Source: an uncultured Flavobacteriales bacterium (GTDB lineage Bacteria; Bacteroidota; Bacteroidia; Flavobacteriales_D; Crocinitomicaceae). From it: a DNA stretch of 64,000 nt. How positions within the stretch are numbered: position 1 is the first letter of the stretch; each line of letters starts with the position of its first letter. A program made the translations under genes and the position numbers. The stretch is from NCBI GenBank assembly GCA_937973685.1, contig CALJKJ010000050.1:1-64000 (forward strand), written 5' to 3'. Positions 17,772 to 27,155 of the stretch are shown here, piece by piece. The notes beneath the pieces were generated by a model. It saw only the letters and a program-made list of their open reading frames with translations, had not been told where the DNA came from and did not search any database.

Positions 17772-18728
17772 TTAATTCGTTAAGGTATATGATATTCCTA
17801 AACCTAATACCGATTTGAATTGCGTTCTTGGACCATTATTTCCATGAACATCACGAATGATGATGTCATCATCGTATTGCACATTCCATTGCAAACTAGC
17901 TGAAAACCATTTATTTACTTTGAAAGCAAAAATATTCTCCGCATTGACATCGATGTTTTGCGGATTTTTAATGTAATTAGAGAATAGTTCAATTCTTGTT
18001 TTCATTTCGATATTTTCCATGATTTTCTTTTGAAATTTAAACCGCAAATAGGAACCGAATTCATTTCGAATGGTGGCGCCTAATTTCAGTAACAATCCAT
18101 TTTGATCATAGATAGCCTTATCAACACCAAAAGCCCCAGCATTTGCAAGCGTTTGGTCACGTACAATGGTTGTTTTTCCTGCCAATGGTGAAAAATAGAC
18201 ATTAAACGTTTCTTTCGGTGCGTACTCAATCCCTAAGGAAATACTAAGGTAACCAGGTGCTAAAAAAGTAGAGATTTTTACCGAATCATTTGGAAAATTA
18301 TACCCATTCAATGCTTGTGTTTTAAACCCGCCAGTTACCGTATAAAACCAATGTTTTTTGAAACGATATCCAAACGTTGAAGCAAGGTCAATTTTATCAT
18401 CAGTTTTTTGCATTCCTTGACGTTTCCCTGTTGAATCGATATACTTCATACCACCTAATGCAAACTTCAGATCATTATCCCATTTTACATTTTGCTTGTT
18501 GTATTTCAAACTTGCATCTATAAATCCCAGAACTGAAACGTTATTCCGACCACCTGCAGCCCAATTGACAAAGGCGGTTTGTGAACCATTTAAACCGAAA
18601 ATACTTTTAAATTTCCAAGGGTTTTCGATTTTTTTTGTTGTATCATTCAACGTGCTATTTGTTAGTGCAGTTTGAGCAAAAAAAGTGTACGTAGTTGCAA
18701 TAACAATGAATAGTAGCTTAAATTTCAT
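17772..18728 (-). CDS. DUF3078 outer-membrane-type beta protein
   Basis: I choose the ATG at 18728 (MKFKLLFIVIATTYTFFAQ, a clean signal peptide), because the earlier in-frame ATG at 18761 lies inside the promoter. The 318-residue mature protein has the DUF3078 signature WKFKSIFGLNGSQTAFVNWAAGGRNN, then many alternating amphipathic strands such as LKFALGGMKYI and LYLRFKFQKK-like segments, ending in ISYTLTN. The pattern suggests an outer-membrane beta-barrel or barrel-like protein. The family has no known role. It leads an operon with the VWA gene. Confidence 0.85.
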   Translation of the reverse strand: MKFKLLFIVIATTYTFFAQTALTNSTLNDTTKKIENPWKFKSIFGLNGSQTAFVNWAAGGRNNVSVLGFIDASLKYNKQNVKWDNDLKFALGGMKYIDSTGKRQGMQKTDDKIDLASTFGYRFKKHWFYTVTGGFKTQALNGYNFPNDSVKISTFLAPGYLSISLGIEYAPKETFNVYFSPLAGKTTIVRDQTLANAGAFGVDKAIYDQNGLLLKLGATIRNEFGSYLRFKFQKKIMENIEMKTRIELFSNYIKNPQNIDVNAENIFAFKVNKWFSASLQWNVQYDDDIIIRDVHGNNGPRTQFKSVLGLGISYTLTN

Positions 18729-18742
18729 TTGTTTTTTTTTTA

Positions 18743-18771
18743 CAAAATTAGGAAACTTCAATAATATTCAA
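18743..18771 (-). promoter_or_regulatory. promoter of the DUF3078/VWA operon
   Basis: On the minus strand TTG (18771-18769), 18-nt spacer and TAATTTTG (18750-18743); the ATG at 18728 follows after 14 nt. Confidence 0.75.
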
Positions 18772-18840
18772 AGAAACAACAAGCATGGATTGTCAAAGAA
18801 TTAAATAAATCTTTAACTTCGTACTCACAAAACAAAAGCT

Positions 18841-20019
18841 ATGTCGAAAGAAGTATTTATTGTCGCTGCAGTTCGTACCCCAATGGGCGCATTTATGGGA
18901 GGTTTATCTTCTGTTCCTGCAACTCAATTAGGAGCAACAGCAATCAAAGGCGCGTTAGAAAAATCAAATGTAGATCCTTCATTAGTGAATGAAGTATTTA
19001 TGGGTAATGTTCTCCAAGCTGGAGTTGGACAAGCTCCTGCTCGTCAAGCTGCATTGGGTGCTGGATTACCAAACAACGTACCTTGTACAACAGTCAATAA
19101 AGTATGTGCATCAGGAATGAAAGCAATCATGTTGGGTGCGCAAACAATTTTAGCTGGTGATAACGAAATCGTTGTAGCTGGTGGAATGGAAAACATGAGT
19201 CAAGTTCCTCATTACATCGACGGAAGAAACGGTGTGAAATTTGGAAACATCACTGCTTTGGACGGAATCACTAAAGATGGTTTATTAGACGTATACAGCA
19301 AAGTCCCTATGGGTAATTGTGCTGAATTGTGTGCAAAAGAACATAATTTCACTCGTGAAGATCAAGATAACTTTGCAATCAACTCATACAAAAGAGCTGC
19401 TGCTGCATGGGAAGCTGGTCGTTTTAACGATGAAGTTGTTGGCGTATCCGTTCCACAACGCAAAGGTGATCCAATCATTGTAAATCACGACGAAGAATAC
19501 AAAAATGTATTTTTAGATAAAATCCCAGGATTACGTCCAGCTTTTGATAAAGAAGGAACAATCACAGCTGCAAATGCTTCAACGTTGAATGATGGTGCTT
19601 CTGCAGTCATTTTAGCATCGAAAGAAGCAGTTGAGAAATATGGTTTGAAACCAATTGCTAAAATTGTAAGTTACGCTGACGCAGCGCACGAACCAGAATG
19701 GTTTACAACTGCTCCTTCATTAGCAATTCCAAAAGCTTTAGCAAAAGCAAATATGTCGACAGCTGATGTTGATTTCTGGGAATTAAATCAAGCGTTTTCT
19801 GTTGTTGGTTTAGCTAATACAAAAATATTAGGTTTGAATCCTGAAAAAGTTGATGTGAATGGTGGTGCTGTCGCTTTGGGTCACCCATTAGGAAACTCTG
19901 GTTCACGTATTATTGTTACGTTGATTCATGTTTTGAAACAAAACAACGGGAAAATTGGTGGCGCTGCAATCTGTAATGGTGGCGGTGGTGCATCAGCTAT
20001 GATTATCGAGAATATCTAA
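18841..20019 (+). CDS. acetyl-CoA C-acetyltransferase (thiolase)
   Basis: The 392-residue enzyme has all thiolase II landmarks: acylated Cys89 in NKVCASGMKA, His348 in GGAVALGHPLGNSG, and the second catalytic Cys378 in AICNGGGGASAM. Length and motifs fit biosynthetic acetoacetyl-CoA thiolases (AtoB/PhaA type) rather than the longer FadA. It condenses two acetyl-CoA or cleaves acetoacetyl-CoA. It stands alone, with a -7-like TAACTTCG 20 nt upstream and a strong terminator downstream. Confidence 0.94.
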   Translation: MSKEVFIVAAVRTPMGAFMGGLSSVPATQLGATAIKGALEKSNVDPSLVNEVFMGNVLQAGVGQAPARQAALGAGLPNNVPCTTVNKVCASGMKAIMLGAQTILAGDNEIVVAGGMENMSQVPHYIDGRNGVKFGNITALDGITKDGLLDVYSKVPMGNCAELCAKEHNFTREDQDNFAINSYKRAAAAWEAGRFNDEVVGVSVPQRKGDPIIVNHDEEYKNVFLDKIPGLRPAFDKEGTITAANASTLNDGASAVILASKEAVEKYGLKPIAKIVSYADAAHEPEWFTTAPSLAIPKALAKANMSTADVDFWELNQAFSVVGLANTKILGLNPEKVDVNGGAVALGHPLGNSGSRIIVTLIHVLKQNNGKIGGAAICNGGGGASAMIIENI

Positions 20020-20036
20020 TAAGGATAAAATGATAC

Positions 20037-20071
20037 GAAAAACGCCAGCTGATTCAGTTGGCGTTTTTTTT
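20037..20071 (+). terminator. terminator after the thiolase gene
   Basis: The stem AACGCCAGCTG/CAGTTGGCGTT (one G-T pair) with a 3-nt loop is flanked by an A-run and eight T residues. Confidence 0.9.
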
Positions 20072-20184
20072 GTGCTTAATAAAAGCTGAGAAAAATATAC
20101 TTTTTTTTTGGGGCAAAAGGGTAATATTACCTTTTTGTATTTTTACTTTTTTCTTATGTTGCAAATTTGCTAAATTACCAACGC

Positions 20185-21318
20185 TTATTGTTTCATTTTA
20201 TCCAACACCTGTTCGTACAATTCCTCATACATTGGTAAAACACTACTCAATGAAAATGTTTTAGCACGTTCAAAAGCATTGTTACTGAATAGTGCTAATT
20301 GACTGTCATCTTTTAAAATACTGAGCGCATTTTGCGCCATTTCATCCACATTCCCAACAGCAGATAAAAATCCTGAAAAACCATGAACATTGACTTCTGG
20401 AATTCCTCCAGTATTAGATGAAACAACCGGAACGCCTTCAGCCATTGCTTCCAAAGCTGCCAAACCAAAACTTTCTGTTTCAGAAGGCAATAAAAACAAG
20501 TCGGATATTTCCAAAATAGGTCCGGTCTCTCTTACTTTTCCTGTGAAAATTATTTTATTACAAATGCCTAATTCTCGGCCTAATCGCTCAACAAATGGAC
20601 GTTCTGGACCATCGCCGCCTAAAATTAATTTTGCTGGAATTTCTTTTTGTACTTGGTGAAACACACGCACGACATCTTCAACACGTTTCACTTGGCGAAA
20701 ATTTGAAATGTGACACAAAATCCGTTCGTTGTCCATTGCATAATGTCGTCTTTTTTCCAAATTCTTCTCGTGCAATTCTGGTTTTACTTGGATGAAATTC
20801 GGAATAACATGAATTGTTTGTGAAGTTGCAAAATGTGCGATTGTATCGTCCTTCAAACTTTGAGAAACTGCAGTAACCGCATTGGAAGCGTTCAAACAAA
20901 ATGTAATAACAGGTTCAAAAGATGGATCCTTTCCTACCAAAGTAATATCAGTACCGTGTAAAGTTGTAATAAACGGAATAGCAATTCCTTGCGACTTTAA
21001 AATCTGTTGTGCCATAAAAGCTGCTGAAGCATGTGGAATTGCATAATGTACATGTAACAAATCAAGTCCTTCGTATTTGACAACATCAACCATTTTACTC
21101 GCTAACTCTGTTTCGTAAGGTTGGTACTCAAACAAGGGGTAATCACTTACTTGAACTTCGTGGTAAAAGATGTTTTCTCGAAAACTCCCCAAACGAACAG
21201 GTTGCGAATACGTAATAAAATGAATTTCATGGCCCTTTAACGCTAAAGCTTTTCCTAATTCAGTTGCAACTACTCCGCTTCCTCCAAATGTTGGATAGAG
21301 TACAATTCCTATTTTCAT
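20185..21318 (-). CDS. bshA: N-acetyl-alpha-D-glucosaminyl L-malate synthase
   Basis: The 377-residue GT4-type glycosyltransferase starts KIGIVLYPTFGGSGVVATELG and contains HVHYAIPHASAA, TTLHGTDITLVGKDPSF, and the retaining-transferase nucleotide-sugar motif PSETESFGLAALEAMAEGVP (ExFGxxxxEAM). These strings are characteristic of BshA, which joins malate and UDP-GlcNAc in the first step of bacillithiol synthesis. BshB and BshC are not in the window. It follows the GH3/serine hydrolase gene by about 35 nt on the same strand with no promoter between, so the pair is probably one operon. Confidence 0.95.
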   Translation of the reverse strand: MKIGIVLYPTFGGSGVVATELGKALALKGHEIHFITYSQPVRLGSFRENIFYHEVQVSDYPLFEYQPYETELASKMVDVVKYEGLDLLHVHYAIPHASAAFMAQQILKSQGIAIPFITTLHGTDITLVGKDPSFEPVITFCLNASNAVTAVSQSLKDDTIAHFATSQTIHVIPNFIQVKPELHEKNLEKRRHYAMDNERILCHISNFRQVKRVEDVVRVFHQVQKEIPAKLILGGDGPERPFVERLGRELGICNKIIFTGKVRETGPILEISDLFLLPSETESFGLAALEAMAEGVPVVSSNTGGIPEVNVHGFSGFLSAVGNVDEMAQNALSILKDDSQLALFSNNAFERAKTFSLSSVLPMYEELYEQVLDKMKQ

Positions 21319-21355
21319 GGTAAATGGTTCTTTTCTTATATAAAAAACGAAAAAC

Positions 21356-24304
21356 TTATTTGTTCTTTTTCGCTGCTAATAATGCCTCATAAATCACATC
21401 GTGAATGCGGTTACGAATACTCATATTGGTGATTTTTTTGTTAAAAGCATCCGGATAAATGCGATTCGACAAAAAGACATAATTAACTTTGTATTCGGGA
21501 TCTGCCCAAGTTATTGTGCCCGTAAATCCTGAATGTCCAAATGTTCCACTTGATGCATAATCACTTGTTGGTCCATCTTTTCGACTTACTGTAGGTTTAT
21601 CAAAACCAATTCCTCTTCTATTCGATGGACAAAATTGACAAGCTGTAAATTGTCTGACAATTTCTGGTTTGATCAATGTATACGACCCGATTTTCCCTTC
21701 GTTCAATAATACTTGCATTAATTTAGCTAAATCGGTTGCTGATGAAAACAAACCTGCATGTCCTGCTACTCCGCCCATCATTGCTGCACCTGGATCGTGC
21801 ACATATCCTTGAATGAGTTGATTTCTGAATTCTTTGTCATTTTCCGTTGGAACGATGCGCGCTAAAGGAAATTTCATCAATGGCAAATAGGTCATAGTTT
21901 GTAACCCCAATGGAGCATAAATTGCTTGTTGCACATACTGATCCAATGACATTCCTGTTTGCTTTTCAATATATGCTTTGAAGAAATAATAACTCAAATC
22001 GGAATATTCATATTTTTTCTGACCTGACAACGGCGTAGCAACAATCCGCTCTAAAATTGTTTTCCAATAATCCGATTGAATGTAGATGTCTTTTGCAACT
22101 TGTTTGTCAAATCCTGGTTTTTTAATTGAACTGTAAATTGATTTATCCAATGAGCCATTTTCAATAGTCTTCTTGTAAAAAGGAATCCAAGGAGTTAAAC
22201 CAGCTTGATGAGTTAATAAATCAATCGCTTTCAAAAAAGCATATGGTGTTCCTTTAACAAACTCAGGTGTCAATTCACCTAAAGTTGCTTGCACATCAAA
22301 TTTCCCTTCCGATTTTAATTTCATCAACGCCATCGTTGAAGAAGCAATTTTTGTAATCGATGCGATGTCGTAAATATGATCATTTGTAATCGTGTCAACC
22401 GCATCGTATGTTGTTGTACCAAAACTTTTTCGGTAGATGACTTTTCCTTCAATTGCGACAACTATTTGACATCCAGGAAATGCTTTTGCTTCAATACCTT
22501 CTGCAACAATAGCATCAATTCTAGCAAGTTGAGAAGCGGAAATACCTATTTCTTCTGGAATGGTGTATTTCAATCGCCCATTTCCTTTCACAACCAAACC
22601 GTCGCCTTTTTTCCAATGATGATTGATGTCAAACTGTAATTGATTATCACAATCATAAGCTCCCATGACAAATTGTGCGATTCGCTCTTGCATCATCGGA
22701 TGATTTTCTGGTGCAAGAATAACAGCATCGACATGTTCATTGAACGCTTTTTCATTTTCTAAAAACAATGGATTTCCAAAAAAAGTAACAATCACCTCGT
22801 TTTCAATTGGTAACGATGAAAGGAATTGCTTCCAATCTCCAAAACCATAATTGTTTTTCGCACGTTGTCCTGGCGCGTGATAATCTACTAAAATAAGATC
22901 CGATTTTGCAAACGACAAAAGTTTCATGCGTTCAACAGCCTCTTCTGAAGTAAAGTAATAATGATTTTCATATGGTGTGTAATCACCTAATCGATTTGTG
23001 TATTCGGAACTTGCTGGTCCGATTCCAATACGAATTATCTTTCTATTCAACTCATTAATTGGCAATGCTGCATGATCGTTTTTAGCAACAACAAATGCTT
23101 TTTCAAATATTTTGTTGATGGTCAAATAACGTTCCGGAGCTGGATTTTTTCGTTTCACAACTGGTGCAGCAATTATCTTTTTGTATTTGACTTTCAATAT
23201 GCGCTCACATTTTTCATTGACTTCTTTCATCGAAATCGCTCCTGCTTCAACACGTTGTTTTATTAATGAAATAGCTTCTGCAACGCTTTCTGGAAACAAT
23301 AATATATCGCAACCAGCTTCATATGCTTTAGCTACAACTTCAGCTTTACCGTATTTATCAGCAACCGCTTTCATGTTTAATGCATCTGAAATTACTAATC
23401 CAGAAAAATGCAATTCATTGCGCAAATAACCGTTGATGACTTTCTTCGACAATGAACTTGGCAATCCTGAAGGATCTAAGTGAGGGACATTTAAATGGGC
23501 AACCATCACCGCACTCGTTCCTGCATTGATGCCTTGTGCAAAAGGTTCAAAATCAGTTGAGCGAAATGTAGCTTCTGAATGCGATACCGTTGGTAATTCA
23601 AAGTGCGAATCTTTGTCTGTATCGCCGTGTCCAGGAAAATGTTTCACACAACTTAATGTGCCAGTACTTTCCATTCCCTTGACAAAAGCTGCTGTATGTT
23701 GTGCTACTAAATTAGTTTCCGAACCAAAAGCACGAAAACCGATTACCGGATTTTTTGAATCTAAATTGATGTCTGCATCAGGTGAAAAACTCAAATGAAG
23801 TCCAATTTGTTGGCATTCAATTCCCATCTGTTCACCAATCGCTGTTGTCAATGACAAATCATTTGCACTTCCTATAGTTTGTTGAAAAGGAAATCGTTCT
23901 TCTCCAGACAAGCGCATCGCTACTCCCCACTCTGCATCCATCCCAAATAACAAAGGAATGGTCGCTTGTGATTGAAAATAAGCCATGTGATCCGTCAAGT
24001 TATTTCGTTCTCCTTGAAAGAAAATGACGCCACCAATTTTGTTGGAACTTATTTCTTTTTGGATAGCAGCAGTGTGTTTTGGACCTTTGTTTGTCCAACA
24101 TGCAACCATGAACGATTGTGCGATTTTTTCTTCCGTTGTTAAGCTTGCAAGTTGCTTGCTCACCCATTCTTTTTCGGAAAGAAAATTTTTCGTTTTTGAG
24201 GTGTTGACCGCATTGTTTTGATGAATCAATGATAACCCAATTGCACCAACTACAGAGGAAAGAAGATAAATTATTATTGTACGTGGCATTACTATTCTTT
24301 TCAT
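21356..24304 (-). CDS. GH3 (NagZ-like) and beta-lactamase-family fusion protein
   Basis: The start at 24304 (MKRIVMPRT) is preferred because the -7 element TATTTTTG ends 5 nt upstream; an ATG at 24289 is the alternative. The 982-residue protein has an N-terminal membrane or signal segment, then a GH3 domain (about 35-390) with KHFPGHGDTDKDSH and VISDALNMKAV, as in beta-N-acetylglucosaminidases that act on peptidoglycan fragments. A linker domain follows, then a serine hydrolase domain of the beta-lactamase/PBP4* family with S649-I-T-K, YEYSDLSYY and HSGFTGT. Such fusions occur in Bacteroidota. The combination points to envelope or peptidoglycan turnover outside the cytoplasm; the substrate of the second domain is unknown. 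Confidence 0.88.
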   Translation of the reverse strand: MKRIVMPRTIIIYLLSSVVGAIGLSLIHQNNAVNTSKTKNFLSEKEWVSKQLASLTTEEKIAQSFMVACWTNKGPKHTAAIQKEISSNKIGGVIFFQGERNNLTDHMAYFQSQATIPLLFGMDAEWGVAMRLSGEERFPFQQTIGSANDLSLTTAIGEQMGIECQQIGLHLSFSPDADINLDSKNPVIGFRAFGSETNLVAQHTAAFVKGMESTGTLSCVKHFPGHGDTDKDSHFELPTVSHSEATFRSTDFEPFAQGINAGTSAVMVAHLNVPHLDPSGLPSSLSKKVINGYLRNELHFSGLVISDALNMKAVADKYGKAEVVAKAYEAGCDILLFPESVAEAISLIKQRVEAGAISMKEVNEKCERILKVKYKKIIAAPVVKRKNPAPERYLTINKIFEKAFVVAKNDHAALPINELNRKIIRIGIGPASSEYTNRLGDYTPYENHYYFTSEEAVERMKLLSFAKSDLILVDYHAPGQRAKNNYGFGDWKQFLSSLPIENEVIVTFFGNPLFLENEKAFNEHVDAVILAPENHPMMQERIAQFVMGAYDCDNQLQFDINHHWKKGDGLVVKGNGRLKYTIPEEIGISASQLARIDAIVAEGIEAKAFPGCQIVVAIEGKVIYRKSFGTTTYDAVDTITNDHIYDIASITKIASSTMALMKLKSEGKFDVQATLGELTPEFVKGTPYAFLKAIDLLTHQAGLTPWIPFYKKTIENGSLDKSIYSSIKKPGFDKQVAKDIYIQSDYWKTILERIVATPLSGQKKYEYSDLSYYFFKAYIEKQTGMSLDQYVQQAIYAPLGLQTMTYLPLMKFPLARIVPTENDKEFRNQLIQGYVHDPGAAMMGGVAGHAGLFSSATDLAKLMQVLLNEGKIGSYTLIKPEIVRQFTACQFCPSNRRGIGFDKPTVSRKDGPTSDYASSGTFGHSGFTGTITWADPEYKVNYVFLSNRIYPDAFNKKITNMSIRNRIHDVIYEALLAAKKNK

Positions 24305-24309
24305 AAGGA

Positions 24310-24337
24310 CAAAAATACAACAAACAAGTTGAGTCAA
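24310..24337 (-). promoter_or_regulatory. promoter of the GH3/bshA operon
   Basis: On the minus strand TTG (24337-24335), 17-nt spacer and TATTTTTG (24317-24310), 5 nt before the ATG at 24304. Confidence 0.65.
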
Positions 24338-24510
24338 GGGATTTCATTTTAAGAAAGATTACCCAATTTATTGTTAAAAAAATAGCAGAAGTAGCATGGG
24401 ATAGGCATCGAATAACGAAGATAAAATCTTATTTTTGCTAATTGACTGACGAAATTATCAGTACGCATTTTTTTCAAAAACAAGTAAAACACGAAAACAA
24501 CTTTAAGACA

Positions 24511-26364
24511 ATGGCAGATATCATCAAACTTTTACCCGATCATATTGCAAATCAAATTGCTGCGGGTGAGGTTATTCAACGCCCTGCCTCTGTTATCAAA
24601 GAGTTAATTGAAAACAGTATTGATGCTGGAAGTGATAGTATTTCCGTTTTTGTGAAAGATGCAGGACGAACGAGCATTCAACTAGTTGATAACGGTAAAG
24701 GAATGTCGTTTATGGATGCACGTATGGCTTTTGAACGTCATGCAACCAGCAAAATAGCATCCGCCGATGATTTGTTTGCGTTAAACACAAAAGGTTTTCG
24801 CGGAGAAGCACTTGCATCAATTGCAGCAATTGCTCATGTTGTTTTAAAAACAAAAAGAAACGAAGATGAATTAGGTTCGTTGATTCAGATAGAAGGTTCA
24901 ACAATAGTAAAACAGGAACCCGTTCAATGCCCTGTAGGTTCCTCTTTTGAAGTGAAAAATTTATTTTTCAATGTGCCTGCTCGCAGAAATTTCTTGAAAT
25001 CAGATAATGTCGAATGGCGCCACATCATTGACGAATTTGAACGCGTTGCATTGGCTCATCCAGAAATTGCTTTTCGATTGGTGCACAACGATCAAGAAAT
25101 ATTCAATTTAACGAAAGCTGCTCAACGCAAACGTATTGTCGATATTTTCGGTAAAGCTTTCAATGATAAATTAGTTCCTATTAATGAAACAACAGATATC
25201 GTTCGCATTGAAGGTTTTGTTGGTAAACCAGAAGCTGCGAAGAAATCGCGTGGTGAACAGTTTTTCTTCGTTAACAATCGTTTTTTTAAAGATACGTATT
25301 TCAATCATGCAGTAACTGCTGCATTTGAACAATTATTACCCGCTAAAATGTTTCCAAGTTATTTTATTTTCTTGGAAATAAACCCAAAAAATATTGATGT
25401 CAATGTGCATCCTACAAAAACGGAAATAAAATTTGAAGACGACAAAGCCATTTATAGCATTCTTCGGAGTACTATTCGGCTAGGTTTGGGTAAATTCAAT
25501 ATTTCTCCAACACTCGATTTTGATCGGGAAAATGAATTTGATATTCCGCTGAGCATGAAAAATCAACCTGCTTATGAACCGGTAATTCAAGTCGATAAAA
25601 ATTACAACCCTTTTGCTTTCTCCAATACGCGCGAAGGTCAACGTACAAGTTCTAATTCAAACAGTGCTTTCAGTCAAGGAATAAAAAATGCTGGTTTCCA
25701 ATCAGATACAAATACATCAAATTGGGATGATTTCTGGAATCCAGAAAATGAAATCGCTTCGATTGACACCGCAAACGAACAAGTTGCATTGCATGAAATT
25801 TCACCAGAAATTCCAGAAGGTCCTTTTTTTATTAAAAGTTCATTTATAGTTTCCCCTGTTCAATCTGGTTTGTTGTTGATTCATTTCCGTCGTGCATACG
25901 AACGAATCTTGTACGATGAATTGATGCGCGGATTTTTCATCAATCCACTTGGATCCCAACAACTTCTTTTTCCACTTGAAAAAAACGTTTCAAAACAAGA
26001 ACAAATCCATTGGAACGAACACCAAAAAACCTTGGAGCGCATTGGTTTTTCTTGGTCGTGGGAAAATGAACAATTACAGTTAATTGGAATTCCAGAATTG
26101 TTAAACGAATCAACTGTCATTTCGTGCGTAGATAAAATTTTGGAGTCGATTCAAATGGGGGAATTGGACAAAGGGGAAATTGCACACACCGTTCTTGCTC
26201 AATTGGCATTTGCCGGAAGTATTACGTTTAAGTTAGGAAACGAACCTACAATCATAGCAGATTTTGTTCAGCAACTTTTTGCAGCCGAGGAACATTCTTA
26301 CACGCCTAATGGAAAGCAAATCATGTCCATTATTTCAAACGAATTTTTAATGCAACTTTTTTAA
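24511..26364 (+). CDS. mutL: DNA mismatch repair protein MutL
   Basis: The true start is the ATG at 24511 (MADIIKLLPDHIANQIAAGEV), the conserved MutL beginning; a TTG 69 nt upstream is in frame but unlikely. The 617-residue protein has the GHKL ATPase motifs ELIENSIDAG, DNGKGM and TKGFRGEALASIAAI, the QFFFVNNRFF and VDVNVHPTKTEIKF region, and a C-terminal dimerisation domain. I do not see the DQHAxxERxxxE endonuclease motif; the equivalent position reads LLLIHFRRAYERILYDEL, where the first part of the motif (normally DQHAA) has become IHFRR. A -7 element TATTTTTG lies at 24430-24437. The rhomboid genes follow at once. Confidence 0.95.
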   Translation: MADIIKLLPDHIANQIAAGEVIQRPASVIKELIENSIDAGSDSISVFVKDAGRTSIQLVDNGKGMSFMDARMAFERHATSKIASADDLFALNTKGFRGEALASIAAIAHVVLKTKRNEDELGSLIQIEGSTIVKQEPVQCPVGSSFEVKNLFFNVPARRNFLKSDNVEWRHIIDEFERVALAHPEIAFRLVHNDQEIFNLTKAAQRKRIVDIFGKAFNDKLVPINETTDIVRIEGFVGKPEAAKKSRGEQFFFVNNRFFKDTYFNHAVTAAFEQLLPAKMFPSYFIFLEINPKNIDVNVHPTKTEIKFEDDKAIYSILRSTIRLGLGKFNISPTLDFDRENEFDIPLSMKNQPAYEPVIQVDKNYNPFAFSNTREGQRTSSNSNSAFSQGIKNAGFQSDTNTSNWDDFWNPENEIASIDTANEQVALHEISPEIPEGPFFIKSSFIVSPVQSGLLLIHFRRAYERILYDELMRGFFINPLGSQQLLFPLEKNVSKQEQIHWNEHQKTLERIGFSWSWENEQLQLIGIPELLNESTVISCVDKILESIQMGELDKGEIAHTVLAQLAFAGSITFKLGNEPTIIADFVQQLFAAEEHSYTPNGKQIMSIISNEFLMQLF

Positions 26365-26367
26365 TCC

Positions 26368-27153
26368 ATGTTTAGAAATACGCCAACAGTTACGCAGAAT
26401 TTAATCATTGTCAACATCTTGTTTTTTGTTGCAACGTTTGTATTAGAGCAGCAAGGTGTTGATTTGGGAACTATTCTAGGAGCTCATTATTTCAATACAC
26501 CACTTTTTAAACCGTGGCAATTGATTACTCATGCGTTCATGCATGCTGATATTTTTCACATTTTCATGAACATGTATGTGTTGTTCATGTTCGGTAGTTT
26601 CTTAGAACGATTGTGGGGAGCACAACGATTTCTAAAGGTCTACTTTTTATCAGCATTCGGAGCTATTTTACTTTATAACATTGCAGGTTATTTTCAAGTT
26701 GAAGCGTTGATTAATTTAATTAAAAGCAATGGAAATGGTGAGCAATTGACCATGATAAATAACTTACTGCGTGAATTTGGAAAATCAGATCAGTTTTTAG
26801 AGGAGGCTAACCGTTATTTGAACAAAGATGGTGGGATTACTTCTTACCAATTTGCAGCAATCAGTGATTATCTAGGCATGTCGATGACGCCAATGGTTGG
26901 CGCTTCTGGAGCCGTATTTGGTTTATTAGCTGCTTTTGCGTTGTTGTTTCCAAATACAGAATTACAATTATTATTCCCTCCAATTCCAGTAAAAGCAAAA
27001 TACTTAATTGGCGGATATTTTGTACTTGAAATTTACTCCAGTTTCCATCAAACAGCTGGCGACCATGTTGCACATTTAGCGCATGTTGGAGGCGCAATTG
27101 TTGGTGGTGTTATGGTATTAATCTGGAAAAGAAATAGTTCTAATTTCTATTAA
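26368..27153 (+). CDS. rhomboid family intramembrane serine protease
   Basis: The 261-residue membrane protein shows the rhomboid pattern: HAFMHADIFHIFMNMYVLFMFG in helix two with the conserved Asn, the catalytic Ser in VGASGAVFGLLAAF, and the catalytic His in HVAHLAHVGGAIVGG. An unusual insertion of about 60 polar residues (about 110-170) sits between the helix-three region and the GASG helix. It starts 3 nt after mutL and 2 nt before the next rhomboid gene, in a four-gene operon. Confidence 0.92.
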   Translation: MFRNTPTVTQNLIIVNILFFVATFVLEQQGVDLGTILGAHYFNTPLFKPWQLITHAFMHADIFHIFMNMYVLFMFGSFLERLWGAQRFLKVYFLSAFGAILLYNIAGYFQVEALINLIKSNGNGEQLTMINNLLREFGKSDQFLEEANRYLNKDGGITSYQFAAISDYLGMSMTPMVGASGAVFGLLAAFALLFPNTELQLLFPPIPVKAKYLIGGYFVLEIYSSFHQTAGDHVAHLAHVGGAIVGGVMVLIWKRNSSNFY

Positions 27154-27155
27154 AC

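Noticed and set aside
20120..20131. Palindrome GGTAATATTACC after the thiolase gene
   Set aside because: It is A+T-rich, has no spacer for a loop and only a weak T-run; it may help end bshA transcripts but does not match the TTACCCGGGTAA family.
24442..24510. Upstream TTG start of mutL, exactly 4 nt after the -7 element
   Set aside because: The added residues are not MutL-like, and MADIIKLLPDHIANQIAAGEV is the conserved beginning; the 4-nt spacing here is taken as coincidence.
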